From Streptomyces sp. Root431 (GTDB lineage: Bacteria > Actinomycetota > Actinomycetes > Streptomycetales > Streptomycetaceae), in the NCBI RefSeq assembly GCF_001426585.1, contig NZ_LMEI01000001.1, forward strand, positions 750,328 to 814,327: a stretch of 64,000 bases of DNA, read 5' to 3'. Positions 41,185-50,497 of the stretch are shown here, piece by piece. A model generated the notes under the pieces. That model worked only from the letters and a program-made list of their open reading frames with translations, was not told where the DNA came from and did no database searches. The translations under genes were made by a program, and so were the position numbers. Position 1 is the first letter of the stretch; each line of letters begins with the position of its first letter.

Positions 41185-41847
41185 TCAGGACGTCGGGTTC
41201 GCGGTGGGCGACGGCACGCCCTTCGCGAGCCCGTCGTCCTCACAGCCCAGCTTTGCTGAGACCTGCCGGGCCGCCGCGTTGGCGAGGGTGATGAGACGGG
41301 TCCGCTGCTCCAAGTCCGTCTTCAGGGCGTCGGCAGGTCCCCAGATGGTCGTCTCGACGACGATGGTGTGGGCGGGTGCCGTGAGCCGACAGGAGAAGTA
41401 GAGATGGCCGAGGGTCGACGAGGTGAAGGCCTCAAGTCCCGAGGCATAGGAGGTCACCTTCGGGGCGAGCTTCGGGCCCAGGTACGGGCCCTTCCCCACC
41501 GCTCCCACCTCGATCTTGAGGTCCTTCGGCCCGCCCTCGGCGGGATCGAGGCCGCAGTACCGCACCGCCTGCGGCCGGTAGGAGTCGGCCCACGGCGCGG
41601 CAGCGTCCTCACGCAGCCTGGCGAGAGCCTTGTCCGGCTTCGACAGGTCGTCCTCGAAGCGCTCGGTGCCCAAGACAGCCTTCAGCGCGGCAGCGGCGGG
41701 CTCATCCTTGGCCAAGCCCCCGCAGGCCTCGGCTGCCGTCAGCCCCTCCGGTTCCTTCGTGGCTTCACCGCCGTCACCGCCGGAGCAGCTCGTGAGGAGA
41801 GCGGCCACAACGACTGCCGCACCGATCCTCTCCAGCGCAGACCGCAT
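41185..41847 (-). CDS. Lipoprotein a of type VII-like module 2
   Basis: 220 aa from ATG 41847, one base after the stop of the large module-2 protein, which suggests coupling. The signal peptide GAAVVVAALLTSC gives a lipobox. The body contains EACGGLAKDEPAAAAL and paired Cys in RYCGL, FSCRL and LGCEDD. Tandem paralogue of the lipoprotein encoded 16 bp downstream. A role as immunity protein or lipoprotein partner of the large effector-like protein is inferred from position only. Confidence 0.83.
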   Translation of the reverse strand: MRSALERIGAAVVVAALLTSCSGGDGGEATKEPEGLTAAEACGGLAKDEPAAAALKAVLGTERFEDDLSKPDKALARLREDAAAPWADSYRPQAVRYCGLDPAEGGPKDLKIEVGAVGKGPYLGPKLAPKVTSYASGLEAFTSSTLGHLYFSCRLTAPAHTIVVETTIWGPADALKTDLEQRTRLITLANAAARQVSAKLGCEDDGLAKGVPSPTANPTS

Positions 41848-41848
41848 G

Positions 41849-44170
41849 TCAGACCTTCTTCTCGTACGGGTCGGGGAGGTTGTTGTCCTGGGCGTGCAGG
41901 CGCCCGGTCCGGATGCGGTCGACCAGATCCTCATTGAGGATGTTGCGCTGGTCATAGGTCCAGCCAGGGGCCGTCGCGTAGGCGATGCCAGGCCTGAGCG
42001 AGTTCTCTTTGCCGTCGGTCAGAGCTTTCTCCTTCAGCTCGTCCGAGTTCTTCTTGAGCATCTCGTCCTTCTCGTACTTCTCCGCCAGGTCATCGGCTTC
42101 CATCCCGATGAAGGTCGTCACCGCGCCGCCGACCGTCTCGGCCGCCAGGGGTACGAGTACGCCGCCGGCACCGCCGGTCAAAGCTACGACGCCGCCCGCC
42201 GCGACCGCGCCGACGCCGAACTTGACCCACTCGGTCGACTTGGCGACGGCCTTCTTGTGCTCCTCGGAGTCCTTCTCGTAGTCCATGTCGATCTGCGCCA
42301 TGCGGGACCCGTCCATGATTCCCTGCGCCTCCGACCCGATGCGCAAGGTAGTCCGCGCGTCAGTGAGGTCCCGGTCCTGGAAGTCGGTCCCGGGCTTCGG
42401 GCCCACCTGCTCAAGGACGCTCGTCGTATACAGCGACTCGGCCGCCGACAGCGTGGAGTGTCCGCTCTCACTCTGCGACACGATGCCCATGAAGTTGATG
42501 GCATCACCACGGTTCCAGAGCAGCCCGGTGTCGAACTCCTCGCCGAACCGGGACTTCCCCTTGGCGTCGTTGGCGCCGAAGGGCGATCGCTCCTGCTCCT
42601 CCATCGTCGAGTCGCTGTTCGTCTCCAGGGACCGGTTCAGCTCGTCGATGTAGGCGGCACCCATCTTGCCGAGACTGTCGTCGATGCCCGGCTGCTCGTG
42701 CATGAACTTCGATTCGCTGCCGTACCGCTCGACGACCTTCTGCATGACCTCCGCGTTCTCCTTGGTCCGGACGTCCTTGAGGCCCTCGGCCTCGGCGTCG
42801 TACGGGTGGCCGGTGGTCGCGGACTCCAGGGCGTGACCGAGCGCGTTGTAGCCGGGCTCCTTGGTCCGGTCACCCTTGTCGTTGAGCTCCTCGGGCCACC
42901 CGCGGTCCTTGGTGAAGTAGTCGAACGGGTCGAGCTTCTTGTTGTCCTTGGTGTTCTCGGGCGTGACGTCGATGCTGCTGTTGAAGAAGTCCGTCGACGC
43001 CTTGGGGTTGTGCCCGAGCCCCTCCATGAAACCGATCATGGGGTCCTTGCCGAGGTCACCGCCCTGCCAGTTCAGGTGGCTCGGCATGCCGCCCATCTGC
43101 TGCCAGGCACGGTCGGCGGGCAGCCGGCCGTCGTGCGTCATCTTCCGCTCGGTGACGACGAGGGCGTTGCCGTAGTTCTTCAGGAACTTGTCGTCGTACT
43201 CGCCGGCCCGCATCAGGTTGCTCATGACCTGGAAGCCGTACGGGCTGGTGCCGCGCGTCTGGATGGGCTCGCTGCCGGCCTTGATGACGTCGGCCTTCCA
43301 CTGCTCCATCTCGGGGCTCGTGGAGTGGGTCGCGGTGGCGAGCGTCATACTCCAGTTCGTCTGGAGTTCCTTCAGCTTGTCCCGGTGGTCGACACCGAGG
43401 CGCGAGCCGTCGCTCGGGTCGCCCATGTCGGCCCAGTACTCCATGCTGCCCTTCGGTCCGACCTCCAGGGCGAACTTCTCAGCGAAGTACGGGTCCTTCT
43501 GGTTGTTCTTGAACAGGGCGTTGAGCTTGTCGATCTCCGCCGGGGTGGCCTCGTCGCCCTTCTTGTACAGCTCGTAGGCGGCGTGCGCGTCCTCGGCGTC
43601 CTGGGCCTTCGAGGCGGCGGCGAGCGAGTCGTACTTCGTGCCGGAGAAGTTGTTCTTGTCGGCGCCGACGAGGCCGCGCAGGGCGCGGGACGCCACGTCG
43701 TCGGCGTTGTTCGCCCGGTCGATCGCGGCCTTGATCGCCGCGGACATGGCCTCGAAGTCGGCCACCTCGGGCTTGGGTCCGTCGTAGTCCTTGGACCGGC
43801 TGTCGGGGCGGATCAGATGACTGACGGTGCCCTGCTGGTCGATCCGCATCCCCTTGCCGGGGGCCTCCGCGACCAGCTTCTCCAGCTCGCTCTTCGCGGC
43901 CTGGAACTCGCTCTCCGCGTCCCGAAGGATGTTGCGGATGCTGGTCGCCTCGGTGAGGGCGTCGCCGAACTCCTTGGCGGTCTTCCGGACGAACGCCTGG
44001 GTCACCCCGGCGTTCTCGCCCTTCCAATCGGCCTTGTCCGCCTTGCCCTGGAGACCGGATTCGGCCTTCTCCTTGGACTTCTCCAGCTTGGAAACCGCCT
44101 CCGACCAGCCCGTGACAGCCTCCTTGAGGCTGCCGAGATGGGCGTGGAGAACCTGGTCGAACTTCAGCAT
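41849..44170 (-). CDS. Large type VII-associated protein, module 2 (DUF6571-like)
   Basis: 773 aa, paralogue of the protein encoded at 31995. It begins MLKFDQVLHAHLGSLKEAVTGW and shows the same helical N-terminal bundle. Shared blocks: GEYDDKFLKNYGNALV, DPMIGFMEGLGHNPKASTDFF, NALGHALESATTGH and KMGAAYIDELNRSL. A hydrophobic Gly/Ala/Val stretch lies near residues 650-690 (FGVGAVAAGGVVALTGGAGG), then a charged helical tail. No Sec signal. Likely a type VII substrate/effector; the membrane-seeking C-terminal region recalls pore-forming toxins but no homology is claimed. Confidence 0.82.
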   Translation of the reverse strand: MLKFDQVLHAHLGSLKEAVTGWSEAVSKLEKSKEKAESGLQGKADKADWKGENAGVTQAFVRKTAKEFGDALTEATSIRNILRDAESEFQAAKSELEKLVAEAPGKGMRIDQQGTVSHLIRPDSRSKDYDGPKPEVADFEAMSAAIKAAIDRANNADDVASRALRGLVGADKNNFSGTKYDSLAAASKAQDAEDAHAAYELYKKGDEATPAEIDKLNALFKNNQKDPYFAEKFALEVGPKGSMEYWADMGDPSDGSRLGVDHRDKLKELQTNWSMTLATATHSTSPEMEQWKADVIKAGSEPIQTRGTSPYGFQVMSNLMRAGEYDDKFLKNYGNALVVTERKMTHDGRLPADRAWQQMGGMPSHLNWQGGDLGKDPMIGFMEGLGHNPKASTDFFNSSIDVTPENTKDNKKLDPFDYFTKDRGWPEELNDKGDRTKEPGYNALGHALESATTGHPYDAEAEGLKDVRTKENAEVMQKVVERYGSESKFMHEQPGIDDSLGKMGAAYIDELNRSLETNSDSTMEEQERSPFGANDAKGKSRFGEEFDTGLLWNRGDAINFMGIVSQSESGHSTLSAAESLYTTSVLEQVGPKPGTDFQDRDLTDARTTLRIGSEAQGIMDGSRMAQIDMDYEKDSEEHKKAVAKSTEWVKFGVGAVAAGGVVALTGGAGGVLVPLAAETVGGAVTTFIGMEADDLAEKYEKDEMLKKNSDELKEKALTDGKENSLRPGIAYATAPGWTYDQRNILNEDLVDRIRTGRLHAQDNNLPDPYEKKV

Positions 44171-44231
44171 CTAACGTCCCTCGTCAGCCGTTGCCGTACC
44201 GCGTCGTACCGTGCCGTGCCGCGCCGTCGGC

Positions 44232-44648
44232 TTACTTGAAGTGTGCGTCGATCGTGGACATGGAGAAGTTCGTGACCAGCACTTCTTCATGGTTGGCGTG
44301 ACTGATGACCGTGTCCTCAAGGTGGTTGTGGATGTGCGCGCAGGCGCTGAGGAGCGTCTCGCACTGGTCGCGCCACGTGTCCCACATGGTCCACATCGCC
44401 GAACCGGTCAGGAAGCCGTCACCATCGAGGCTCTTGGCTGCGGTGCCGGTCTGGGCACCCGCGTGGAAGGCATCGCGCTCGAACCAGTGGAAGAGCTCCT
44501 GGGCCTCGTTGCCGATGGCCTTGAGGTCGGCGGAGGTGACCTTGTAGTCGCTGGGACCGCCACCGCCGCCACCCTCGGCGGGCACGCTGTTGAGCCTCAT
44601 CGCAGCTGCTTCGCTGCGGACTTGGCCCCACTCCTCGTCGAACGACAT
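44232..44648 (-). CDS. WXG-like small partner protein, module 2
   Basis: 138 aa, MSFDEEWGQVRSEAAAMRLNSVP, paralogue of the module-1 small protein with the same order: MSFxEEW opening, Gly-rich linker, then a helical hairpin around SAMWTMWDTWRDQCETLLSAC. It lies 61 bp upstream of the large module-2 protein and follows the mycosin gene on the same strand. It probably pairs with the large protein during secretion. Confidence 0.8.
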   Translation of the reverse strand: MSFDEEWGQVRSEAAAMRLNSVPAEGGGGGGPSDYKVTSADLKAIGNEAQELFHWFERDAFHAGAQTGTAAKSLDGDGFLTGSAMWTMWDTWRDQCETLLSACAHIHNHLEDTVISHANHEEVLVTNFSMSTIDAHFK

Positions 44649-44697
44649 CTACTTCTCCATGTGAGTCACGGATGTTCAGCGGCGGAGACGGACGGAC

Positions 44698-45957
44698 TCA
44701 GCTCCGCCGCGAACGGAGTACGGATACGGCCACGCCGGCACCGAGGAGCACGGCGGCACCGATGCCGAGCCCGATCCAGAGGCCGGTGTTGCCGCCTTCC
44801 TCGGCGGCGGCCTGCGGGGCCGGCGCGGGGGCGACGGTGGTGGTCTCCACCGGACCGGGGTCGGCCGGGGGCAGGGTTTCGGGGGCGGAAGGCGTGGCGC
44901 TCGCGGTCTCGGGCGCGACCTCGGTGAGGTCGTCGATCGGCCGGACGTCGGCCGGGCCGGGGTCGCCGGGCGTCTTCAGCGTACGGAGCGGACGGATGGC
45001 CCCGTACCCGATGAAGTCGCTGCGCTTGTCGCCACCTTTCGGCTTCGCGATGGTGTTGAGCATGACCTTCAGGACCTGGTTGTTGGTCCAGTCGGGGTGC
45101 TTCGACCACAGGAGCGCGGCGGCGGCGGAGGCCAGGGCCGTGGCGTCACTGGTACCGATGGACTTGCACATGCCCGTGCCACCGCCGCAGGCGTGCACGA
45201 TGTCCTTGCCGGGCGCGACGATGTCGACCTGGTCGCCATGCTGGGAATTGGAGACTCGCGTCAGCTTCTTGTCGATGGCGCCCACCCCGACGACACCGGG
45301 AGTCGCACCCGGGAACTCCAAGAGGTTGCCCTTGTCGCCGCTGTTGCCGACGGCGGCGAAGACGAGTGATCCCTTGTCGAGGGCGTACTTCACCGCGTCG
45401 GTGAGCTGCTGCGAGCCTTCCCCCGTGCCCAGGGAGATGTTGATGACCTTGGCGCCGGCGTCAGCCGCGTACCTGATCGCTGGAGGAACGTCGCGGTTGA
45501 AGTCCTCCTCGCCCTGGGTCATGCTGGCGTTGCCGCCCTCCAGCCGGGGAACGCGGACCGGGAGGATCTTTGCGCCGGGGGCCAGTCCGAATGCCCCGTT
45601 GCCACCATCACGTTCACCGGTGCCCGCGATGATGCCTGCCATGCCCGTGCCGTGCCCGGTGTAGTCGGTGAACTGGTCGCCGGACTGGACAGCGGCCGCG
45701 AAGTCCTTGCCCTCCAACACCTGACCCCGAAGATCCGGATTCTGCTTGTCCACACCGGAGTCGATCACCGCGACGGTGACGCCCTTGCCCGTGCTGAGCT
45801 GCCAGATCTCCTCGGCGCCCATGGCGTCCAGGTGCCACTGCTGGGCGCGGAAGTCCTCCGCGTGGGCGGGGACGGAAGCGATGCCCACCAGCAGCATCCC
45901 CAAGGCGGCCGAGGCGGTGACTCGGGCACGGCTCCGACGCGTACTGCTGGTAGACAT
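44698..45957 (-). CDS. Mycosin-type (S8) subtilisin protease
   Basis: 419 aa, type VII secretion-associated serine protease. A signal peptide (ASAALGMLLVGIASVPAHA) precedes the domain. Catalytic Asp66 is in VAVIDSGVD, His102 in GHGTGMAGI, Ser270 in GTSDATALASA, and the oxyanion Asn in AAVGNSGD. A Pro/Ala-rich linker and a C-terminal transmembrane helix (LWIGLGIGAAVLLGAGVAVSVL) with a short cytoplasmic RSRRS tail follow, the standard mycosin layout. In ESX systems MycP cleaves substrates and stabilises the membrane complex. Confidence 0.93.
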   Translation of the reverse strand: MSTSSTRRSRARVTASAALGMLLVGIASVPAHAEDFRAQQWHLDAMGAEEIWQLSTGKGVTVAVIDSGVDKQNPDLRGQVLEGKDFAAAVQSGDQFTDYTGHGTGMAGIIAGTGERDGGNGAFGLAPGAKILPVRVPRLEGGNASMTQGEEDFNRDVPPAIRYAADAGAKVINISLGTGEGSQQLTDAVKYALDKGSLVFAAVGNSGDKGNLLEFPGATPGVVGVGAIDKKLTRVSNSQHGDQVDIVAPGKDIVHACGGGTGMCKSIGTSDATALASAAAALLWSKHPDWTNNQVLKVMLNTIAKPKGGDKRSDFIGYGAIRPLRTLKTPGDPGPADVRPIDDLTEVAPETASATPSAPETLPPADPGPVETTTVAPAPAPQAAAEEGGNTGLWIGLGIGAAVLLGAGVAVSVLRSRRS

Positions 45958-45974
45958 CTTCTTCCTCGCGCTGA

Positions 45975-47534
45975 TCAGTCGATGACGGGCGGCGCCACGC
46001 GGCGGTTGCCCTGCTGCCAGGTTTCCTCGTCCTCGACAAGGTAGTCGGGACGCTCTCCGTTGGTGTCCTCGCGGTCACCGGCCTGCGTGGTGCCTCCGCG
46101 CACGAGGCCGGAGCCGCCGGGCGTGAAGGGACGCGCGCCGCCTGCGGCGGTGCCGGCCGCGCCGGGGCGCTGTGCCTTGCCGCCGACGACCCCGCCGGTC
46201 TCACCGGCGAGGCGGCGACCGCCGCTGATGCCGTTCTGTCCGGCGCCCATGCCGCCGCCGCCCATGGAACCGCCGCCCATGGGGCCGCGACCCATGCCCG
46301 TGCCGTTGCGGCCGCCCTGCTCCGTGCCGATCGCCATGCTGCGCGGCAGGCCCGTCGCGGGACGCCCCTGCGTGCTCTGTACCTGGCGTCCGCCGCTGAT
46401 GCCCTCGCGGGGAACGTGGAGACCGGAGCGCTGGCCGCCGGTCACCGGGCCGCGGGGGTTGCCGGTACCACCGGTGACGGGAGCGGTGGGGGCCAGAGGG
46501 CCCGGTCCGCCCTTCGTCGGCAGCGGAGGCATGCCGGTGGTCACGAACGGAGGCGTACCGCCGTCCTTCGTGATCGGCGGGGGCGTGCCCTGCGTCGGCC
46601 CCGGGCCCGGGTTCGTCTGGGTCGGGGACGGCAGCGTGTCCACGCTGTCGATGCCCAGGTCCACGGGAACCTCGGGCCGGACCACCGTGCTGTCGTCGGG
46701 CCTGGCCACAGTGCTGTCGTCGGGCCTGACCACCTGGGTCGGCCCGTGCGTGTCGCCCGTCGGCGGGGTCACGGTCGTGTCAGGCGTGGACCGGTGGCCA
46801 TCCGACTCGGTGCGTGTCCGCTGCGTCCCCGTGGTCGTGTCCGTACCGCCGGACCTGTCGCCCTGCGGAGTGGAGCCGATGTAGGAAGAGCCGTCCCGCC
46901 CGTCCGGGTCCTCCGGGACGAACGCCCCCGGCGGCGGCGGGAACGTCGGCGCTTCCGTGGTCCCCATCTGGAAGCTCGACCACTGGTACGCCTGCGAGAG
47001 GCGGATCATCTCGGTCGCCGCCGCCTGCCGGTTCGCCTCCTCCTTGGCCGCGATGGCCGCGAGCTCCTCGCTGGGCCCCATGGCGTTCTTGGCGTTGCGG
47101 GCGACGGTCGGCGAGTCGGGGTCGTTGCGCTGCTTCAGTGCGGCTTCCAGGTTCGCCTTGGCGACCTCGTGGGAGGCGTACGGAGGCATGGCGCTCTGCG
47201 CGAAGCCGATCGCGGCGGCGTTCTCCTTCATCCAGATGGCGCCGCGCGCACTGTAGTCGGCCAGCCCGGCCGTGGAGTTGGCCACGTTGTTGGCCCACTC
47301 GACGAAGGCCTTCTCGGCCTCGCCCTCCCAGTCCATGCGGCTCATGCTGGCGCGCAGCTGGCCGGCGATGTGCTCCAACTGCTCCGAGACGACCGACAAC
47401 CGCTGTGCCGCGTCGCCGACGGCATCGCCCTTGGCTTCGTTGAGCCAGTCCAGCATCTGCTGATGCTTCATGCTGCGGAAGTTCGTTCCGCCGACGCTCG
47501 CGCCGGCGCCTCCGCCGCCCTCTGCAGGCCTCAT
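45975..47534 (-). CDS. Large WXG/PPE-like protein with Pro/Gly-rich tail
   Basis: 519 aa. Residues ~20-190 are helical with a WXG-like turn (SRMDWEGEAEKAFVEWANN, Trp about 69) and AFVEWANNVANSTAGLADYSARGAIWMKENAA. The C-terminal ~320 residues are disordered, rich in Thr, Pro and Gly, with repeats such as RPDDSTV (three times) and MGGG. This pattern is common in type VII-secreted Streptomyces proteins encoded next to mycosins. No Sec signal. The gene ends 17 bp before the mycosin start. Confidence 0.83.
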   Translation of the reverse strand: MRPAEGGGGAGASVGGTNFRSMKHQQMLDWLNEAKGDAVGDAAQRLSVVSEQLEHIAGQLRASMSRMDWEGEAEKAFVEWANNVANSTAGLADYSARGAIWMKENAAAIGFAQSAMPPYASHEVAKANLEAALKQRNDPDSPTVARNAKNAMGPSEELAAIAAKEEANRQAAATEMIRLSQAYQWSSFQMGTTEAPTFPPPPGAFVPEDPDGRDGSSYIGSTPQGDRSGGTDTTTGTQRTRTESDGHRSTPDTTVTPPTGDTHGPTQVVRPDDSTVARPDDSTVVRPEVPVDLGIDSVDTLPSPTQTNPGPGPTQGTPPPITKDGGTPPFVTTGMPPLPTKGGPGPLAPTAPVTGGTGNPRGPVTGGQRSGLHVPREGISGGRQVQSTQGRPATGLPRSMAIGTEQGGRNGTGMGRGPMGGGSMGGGGMGAGQNGISGGRRLAGETGGVVGGKAQRPGAAGTAAGGARPFTPGGSGLVRGGTTQAGDREDTNGERPDYLVEDEETWQQGNRRVAPPVID

Positions 47535-47578
47535 CCCTCGCCTCTTCCCCGTGTCCCCGACATTCCGTCCGCACCCGC

Positions 47579-48049
47579 CTACTTCAAGGAGTCGTCGCCA
47601 TCGGCTGCCTGGTTGCCGGTGCTCTCCGGCGCTCCGCGGCCCGCTTCCTTGTCCGCCTTCTCCTTGGCGTCGAAGGTCCGCTGGTGGATGTTGATCATCT
47701 TGCGCTTGATGTCGTCATCCATCTCCTCGAAGCCGTTCTTCGAGGCGACGACCGCGATCCCCAGGCCCTCCAGGCAGTCGTTGAGCAGACCCGAGAGCTC
47801 CACCAGGCGCGCGAGAGTCCCGTCGTACGCCGCATAGGCGCCCTCGGCCTCGCCCCAGGCGCCGCCGCCTCCGCCGAACTGGGAACGGGTCACCGGGTCT
47901 GCCTTCAGCTTCCCGGGCCCGGCGTAGGAGCCCTGTAGCTGGTCGATGAGTCCATCGACCTGCTTCCTGAAGGACTCCATGGAGTCGGCGCTGTACTTGA
48001 CGGCCGCCGCCCGCATCCCGGACGCCATCCCACCCAACGAGGCTTCCAT
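47579..48049 (-). CDS. Small WXG100-like protein
   Basis: 156 aa from ATG 48049, behind GGGGGAGGAG. Helices flank FGGGGGAWGEAEGAYAAYDG, which resembles the WXG turn, and the second part (LARLVELSGLLNDCLEGLG) is hydrophobic-heptad-like. The tail is charged. First gene of the type VII-like series on the minus strand, so it may be the secreted partner of the WXG/PPE-like protein encoded just downstream. Confidence 0.75.
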   Translation of the reverse strand: MEASLGGMASGMRAAAVKYSADSMESFRKQVDGLIDQLQGSYAGPGKLKADPVTRSQFGGGGGAWGEAEGAYAAYDGTLARLVELSGLLNDCLEGLGIAVVASKNGFEEMDDDIKRKMINIHQRTFDAKEKADKEAGRGAPESTGNQAADGDDSLK

Positions 48050-48169
48050 GCCCGCGCTCCTCCCCCGTGTGAACAACCGTGCGCGTTTTACCAAGTCTAG
48101 GAGTCCACTGTAGTCAGGAACGACGACAGTCCGCACCTCTCGGTTGCACAAGCAACGGACATCACATGG

Positions 48170-50497
48170 TTACGAATTGGGCACGGCCACAGCCGCCTGC
48201 GGGCGGATCGGGAGCCTGTTGACGGGGCGTCCGGTCGCCGCGCGCACCGCTGAGGCCACTGCGGCGGGTGAGGTGACGACCGGGACCGCGCTCGCCGCCT
48301 TCGCGCCGAAGGGGGCTACGACATCGCGTTCCTCGACGAGTTTCACGATGCGAATGTCCGGGGCATCCAGGGATGTCGGAAGTGCGTAGCCGGTGAAGTC
48401 GGGGTGCCGGACCAGGCCGCGGGCGGTGCGGAGGTTCTCCGTGAGGGCCGCGCCGACGCCCTGGGTGACGCCCGCTTCGATGCGGGTGGCGAGCTGGGCC
48501 GGGTTGAGGATGCGGCCGACGTCCTGGGCCACGGCCATCTCCACGACGCGTACCGCGCCGAGTTCGATGTCCACGTCCACCACCGCGCGGATCGCGCAGA
48601 ACGCGAGGCCGACGAAGGCGTCGCCCTGGCCGTCCGCGTCGAGGGGCTCGGTGGGGTGGGGGCGGCACTGGGCGGTGGCCCAGAGTTCCTTGCCGTCCAT
48701 CGCCTCCATGACCGTCGTCGAGAGCACTCCGTCGTACGAGGTGATCTTGCCGTCGGTGATCTGGAGCAGCTCGGTCGACATGCCGAACTTGTGGGCCAGC
48801 GGCTGGAGGAGCTGCGTACGGACCATCTTGGCCGCGCGCTCCACCGCCCCGCCCGAGACCCAGGTGTGGCGGCCGTGGGCGGACGGGCCCGCCGGCGGCT
48901 GGTCGGTGTCGACCGGCGCGACCTGCACGTCGTCGATGCCGAGGGTCTCCTGCACGATCTGCCGGGCGAGCGTGGAGAATCCCGAACCGGTGTCCACGGC
49001 CGAGCAGATGACCGTGGCCACCCCGTCCATGACCCGCACGGTCGCCGTCGAGACCTCGTCCATGCCCTCCGCTCCCAGCATGTGCACCATGCCGAGGGCG
49101 TAGCCCACGCCCCGCCGCACCGCGCCGGGTTCGCCCGCGCCCTCGGGGCCGCCGGGCAGCAACCAGTCGTCCTCCGGGGTGTCCTTGGGGAGCGGCGGGA
49201 GCGGGAAGTCTCGTACGGCCGCGAGGAGTTCGGCCACGGGGGCCGGGCAGGTCACGGTCTGGCCGGTCGGCAGGATGTCGCCGGTCGCCATCACGTTCCG
49301 CATGCGCAACTCGGCCGGGTCCACGCCCAGTTTGGCCGCCAGCTTGTCCATCTGCGCCTCGTAGGCGGCGCACACCTGCATCGCGCCCTCGCCGCGCACG
49401 TGTCCGGACGGCGGGTTGTTCGTCCGGACCGCCCAGCCCTCCACGAAGGCGTGCGGGACGACGTACGGGCCGCAGGCGAAGGCCACGGCCGCCGCGAGGG
49501 ACTCGGACGACGAGTCGGCGTACGCGCCCGCGTCGAGCAGGATCTGCGCCTCCACCTTCACCAGGTGGCCTTCCGCGTCCGCGTGGTGGCGGTAGCGCAG
49601 CAGGGTCGGGTGCCGGTGGGCGTGGCCGAGGAAGGATTCCTCGCGCGTAGCGGTGAGCTTGACCGGGCAGCCGGTACGGAGCGCGAGCAGGCCCAGCGGG
49701 ATCTGGAAGCCCGGGTCCTCCCGGTCTCCGGTGGCGCCGGGGACGCCCGTCACGACCACCTTGACCTGCTCGGCCTGGAGGCCGAAGCAGGCGGCGGCCA
49801 GGTCCCGGTCGGTGTGCGGGTCGGTCGAGGCCGTGTACAGCTCGACGCCCCCGTCGGGGCGGGGCACGGCCAGGCCGGCCTCCGCGCCGATCGGCGCCGG
49901 GTCCTGGCGGCCGATCCGGTACAGGCCCTCGACGATCACCTCGCCGGTCGCCTCCGGGTCGCCGAAGCGCAGCGGGATGTGCCGGATCAGGTTGCCGTCG
50001 GGGTGCAGCGCCTCCGCGGCGAAGGCCTTCTCGGGGTCGGTCACCGGGTCGAGGACCTCGTACTCGACGCTGATCGCGGCCGCGGCGAGCCTGGCCGTGT
50101 CCGGGTGGTCGGCGGCGACCGCCGCGATGGCCTCGCCGTGGTGCCGCACCAGGTCGGAGGCGAAGACGGGCCGGTCCGCGACGCGGCGGCCGTACGTCGC
50201 CGCGCCCGGCACGTCCGCGGCCGTCACCACGGCCCGTACGCCCGGCATGGCCGTCGCGGCCGTCGTGTCGACGGAGACGATCCGGGCGTGCGGGTGCGGG
50301 GAGCGCAGGATCGCGGCCCACAGCAGGCCCTCGGCCCACAGGTCCGCGGCGTACGGGAAGGTGCCCTCGGTCTTCGCCCGTGACTCGGCCTGCGGGAGCG
50401 AGGTGCCGAGGCCGTGCGCGGCCGGCTCCTGGTCCAGTGCCCCGGGGGTGTCCAGGACAGGGGGAACGGGAACGGCGGTGGTCGCGTCGCTGCTCAC
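48170..50497 (-). CDS. Molybdopterin-binding subunit, xanthine dehydrogenase family
   Basis: 775-aa large subunit of a three-part molybdenum hydroxylase. The N-terminal aldehyde oxidase/xanthine dehydrogenase a/b hammerhead (TFPYAADLWAEGLLWAAILRSPHPHARI) precedes the Mo-pterin domain with GRQDPAPIGAEAG, RGEGAMQVCAAYEAQMDKLA and SAVDTGSGFSTLARQIV. GTG at 50497 overlaps the Fe-S subunit stop (GTGA). The likely reaction is hydroxylation of a purine or N-heterocycle; the exact substrate is open. Confidence 0.92.
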   Translation of the reverse strand: MSSDATTAVPVPPVLDTPGALDQEPAAHGLGTSLPQAESRAKTEGTFPYAADLWAEGLLWAAILRSPHPHARIVSVDTTAATAMPGVRAVVTAADVPGAATYGRRVADRPVFASDLVRHHGEAIAAVAADHPDTARLAAAAISVEYEVLDPVTDPEKAFAAEALHPDGNLIRHIPLRFGDPEATGEVIVEGLYRIGRQDPAPIGAEAGLAVPRPDGGVELYTASTDPHTDRDLAAACFGLQAEQVKVVVTGVPGATGDREDPGFQIPLGLLALRTGCPVKLTATREESFLGHAHRHPTLLRYRHHADAEGHLVKVEAQILLDAGAYADSSSESLAAAVAFACGPYVVPHAFVEGWAVRTNNPPSGHVRGEGAMQVCAAYEAQMDKLAAKLGVDPAELRMRNVMATGDILPTGQTVTCPAPVAELLAAVRDFPLPPLPKDTPEDDWLLPGGPEGAGEPGAVRRGVGYALGMVHMLGAEGMDEVSTATVRVMDGVATVICSAVDTGSGFSTLARQIVQETLGIDDVQVAPVDTDQPPAGPSAHGRHTWVSGGAVERAAKMVRTQLLQPLAHKFGMSTELLQITDGKITSYDGVLSTTVMEAMDGKELWATAQCRPHPTEPLDADGQGDAFVGLAFCAIRAVVDVDIELGAVRVVEMAVAQDVGRILNPAQLATRIEAGVTQGVGAALTENLRTARGLVRHPDFTGYALPTSLDAPDIRIVKLVEERDVVAPFGAKAASAVPVVTSPAAVASAVRAATGRPVNRLPIRPQAAVAVPNS

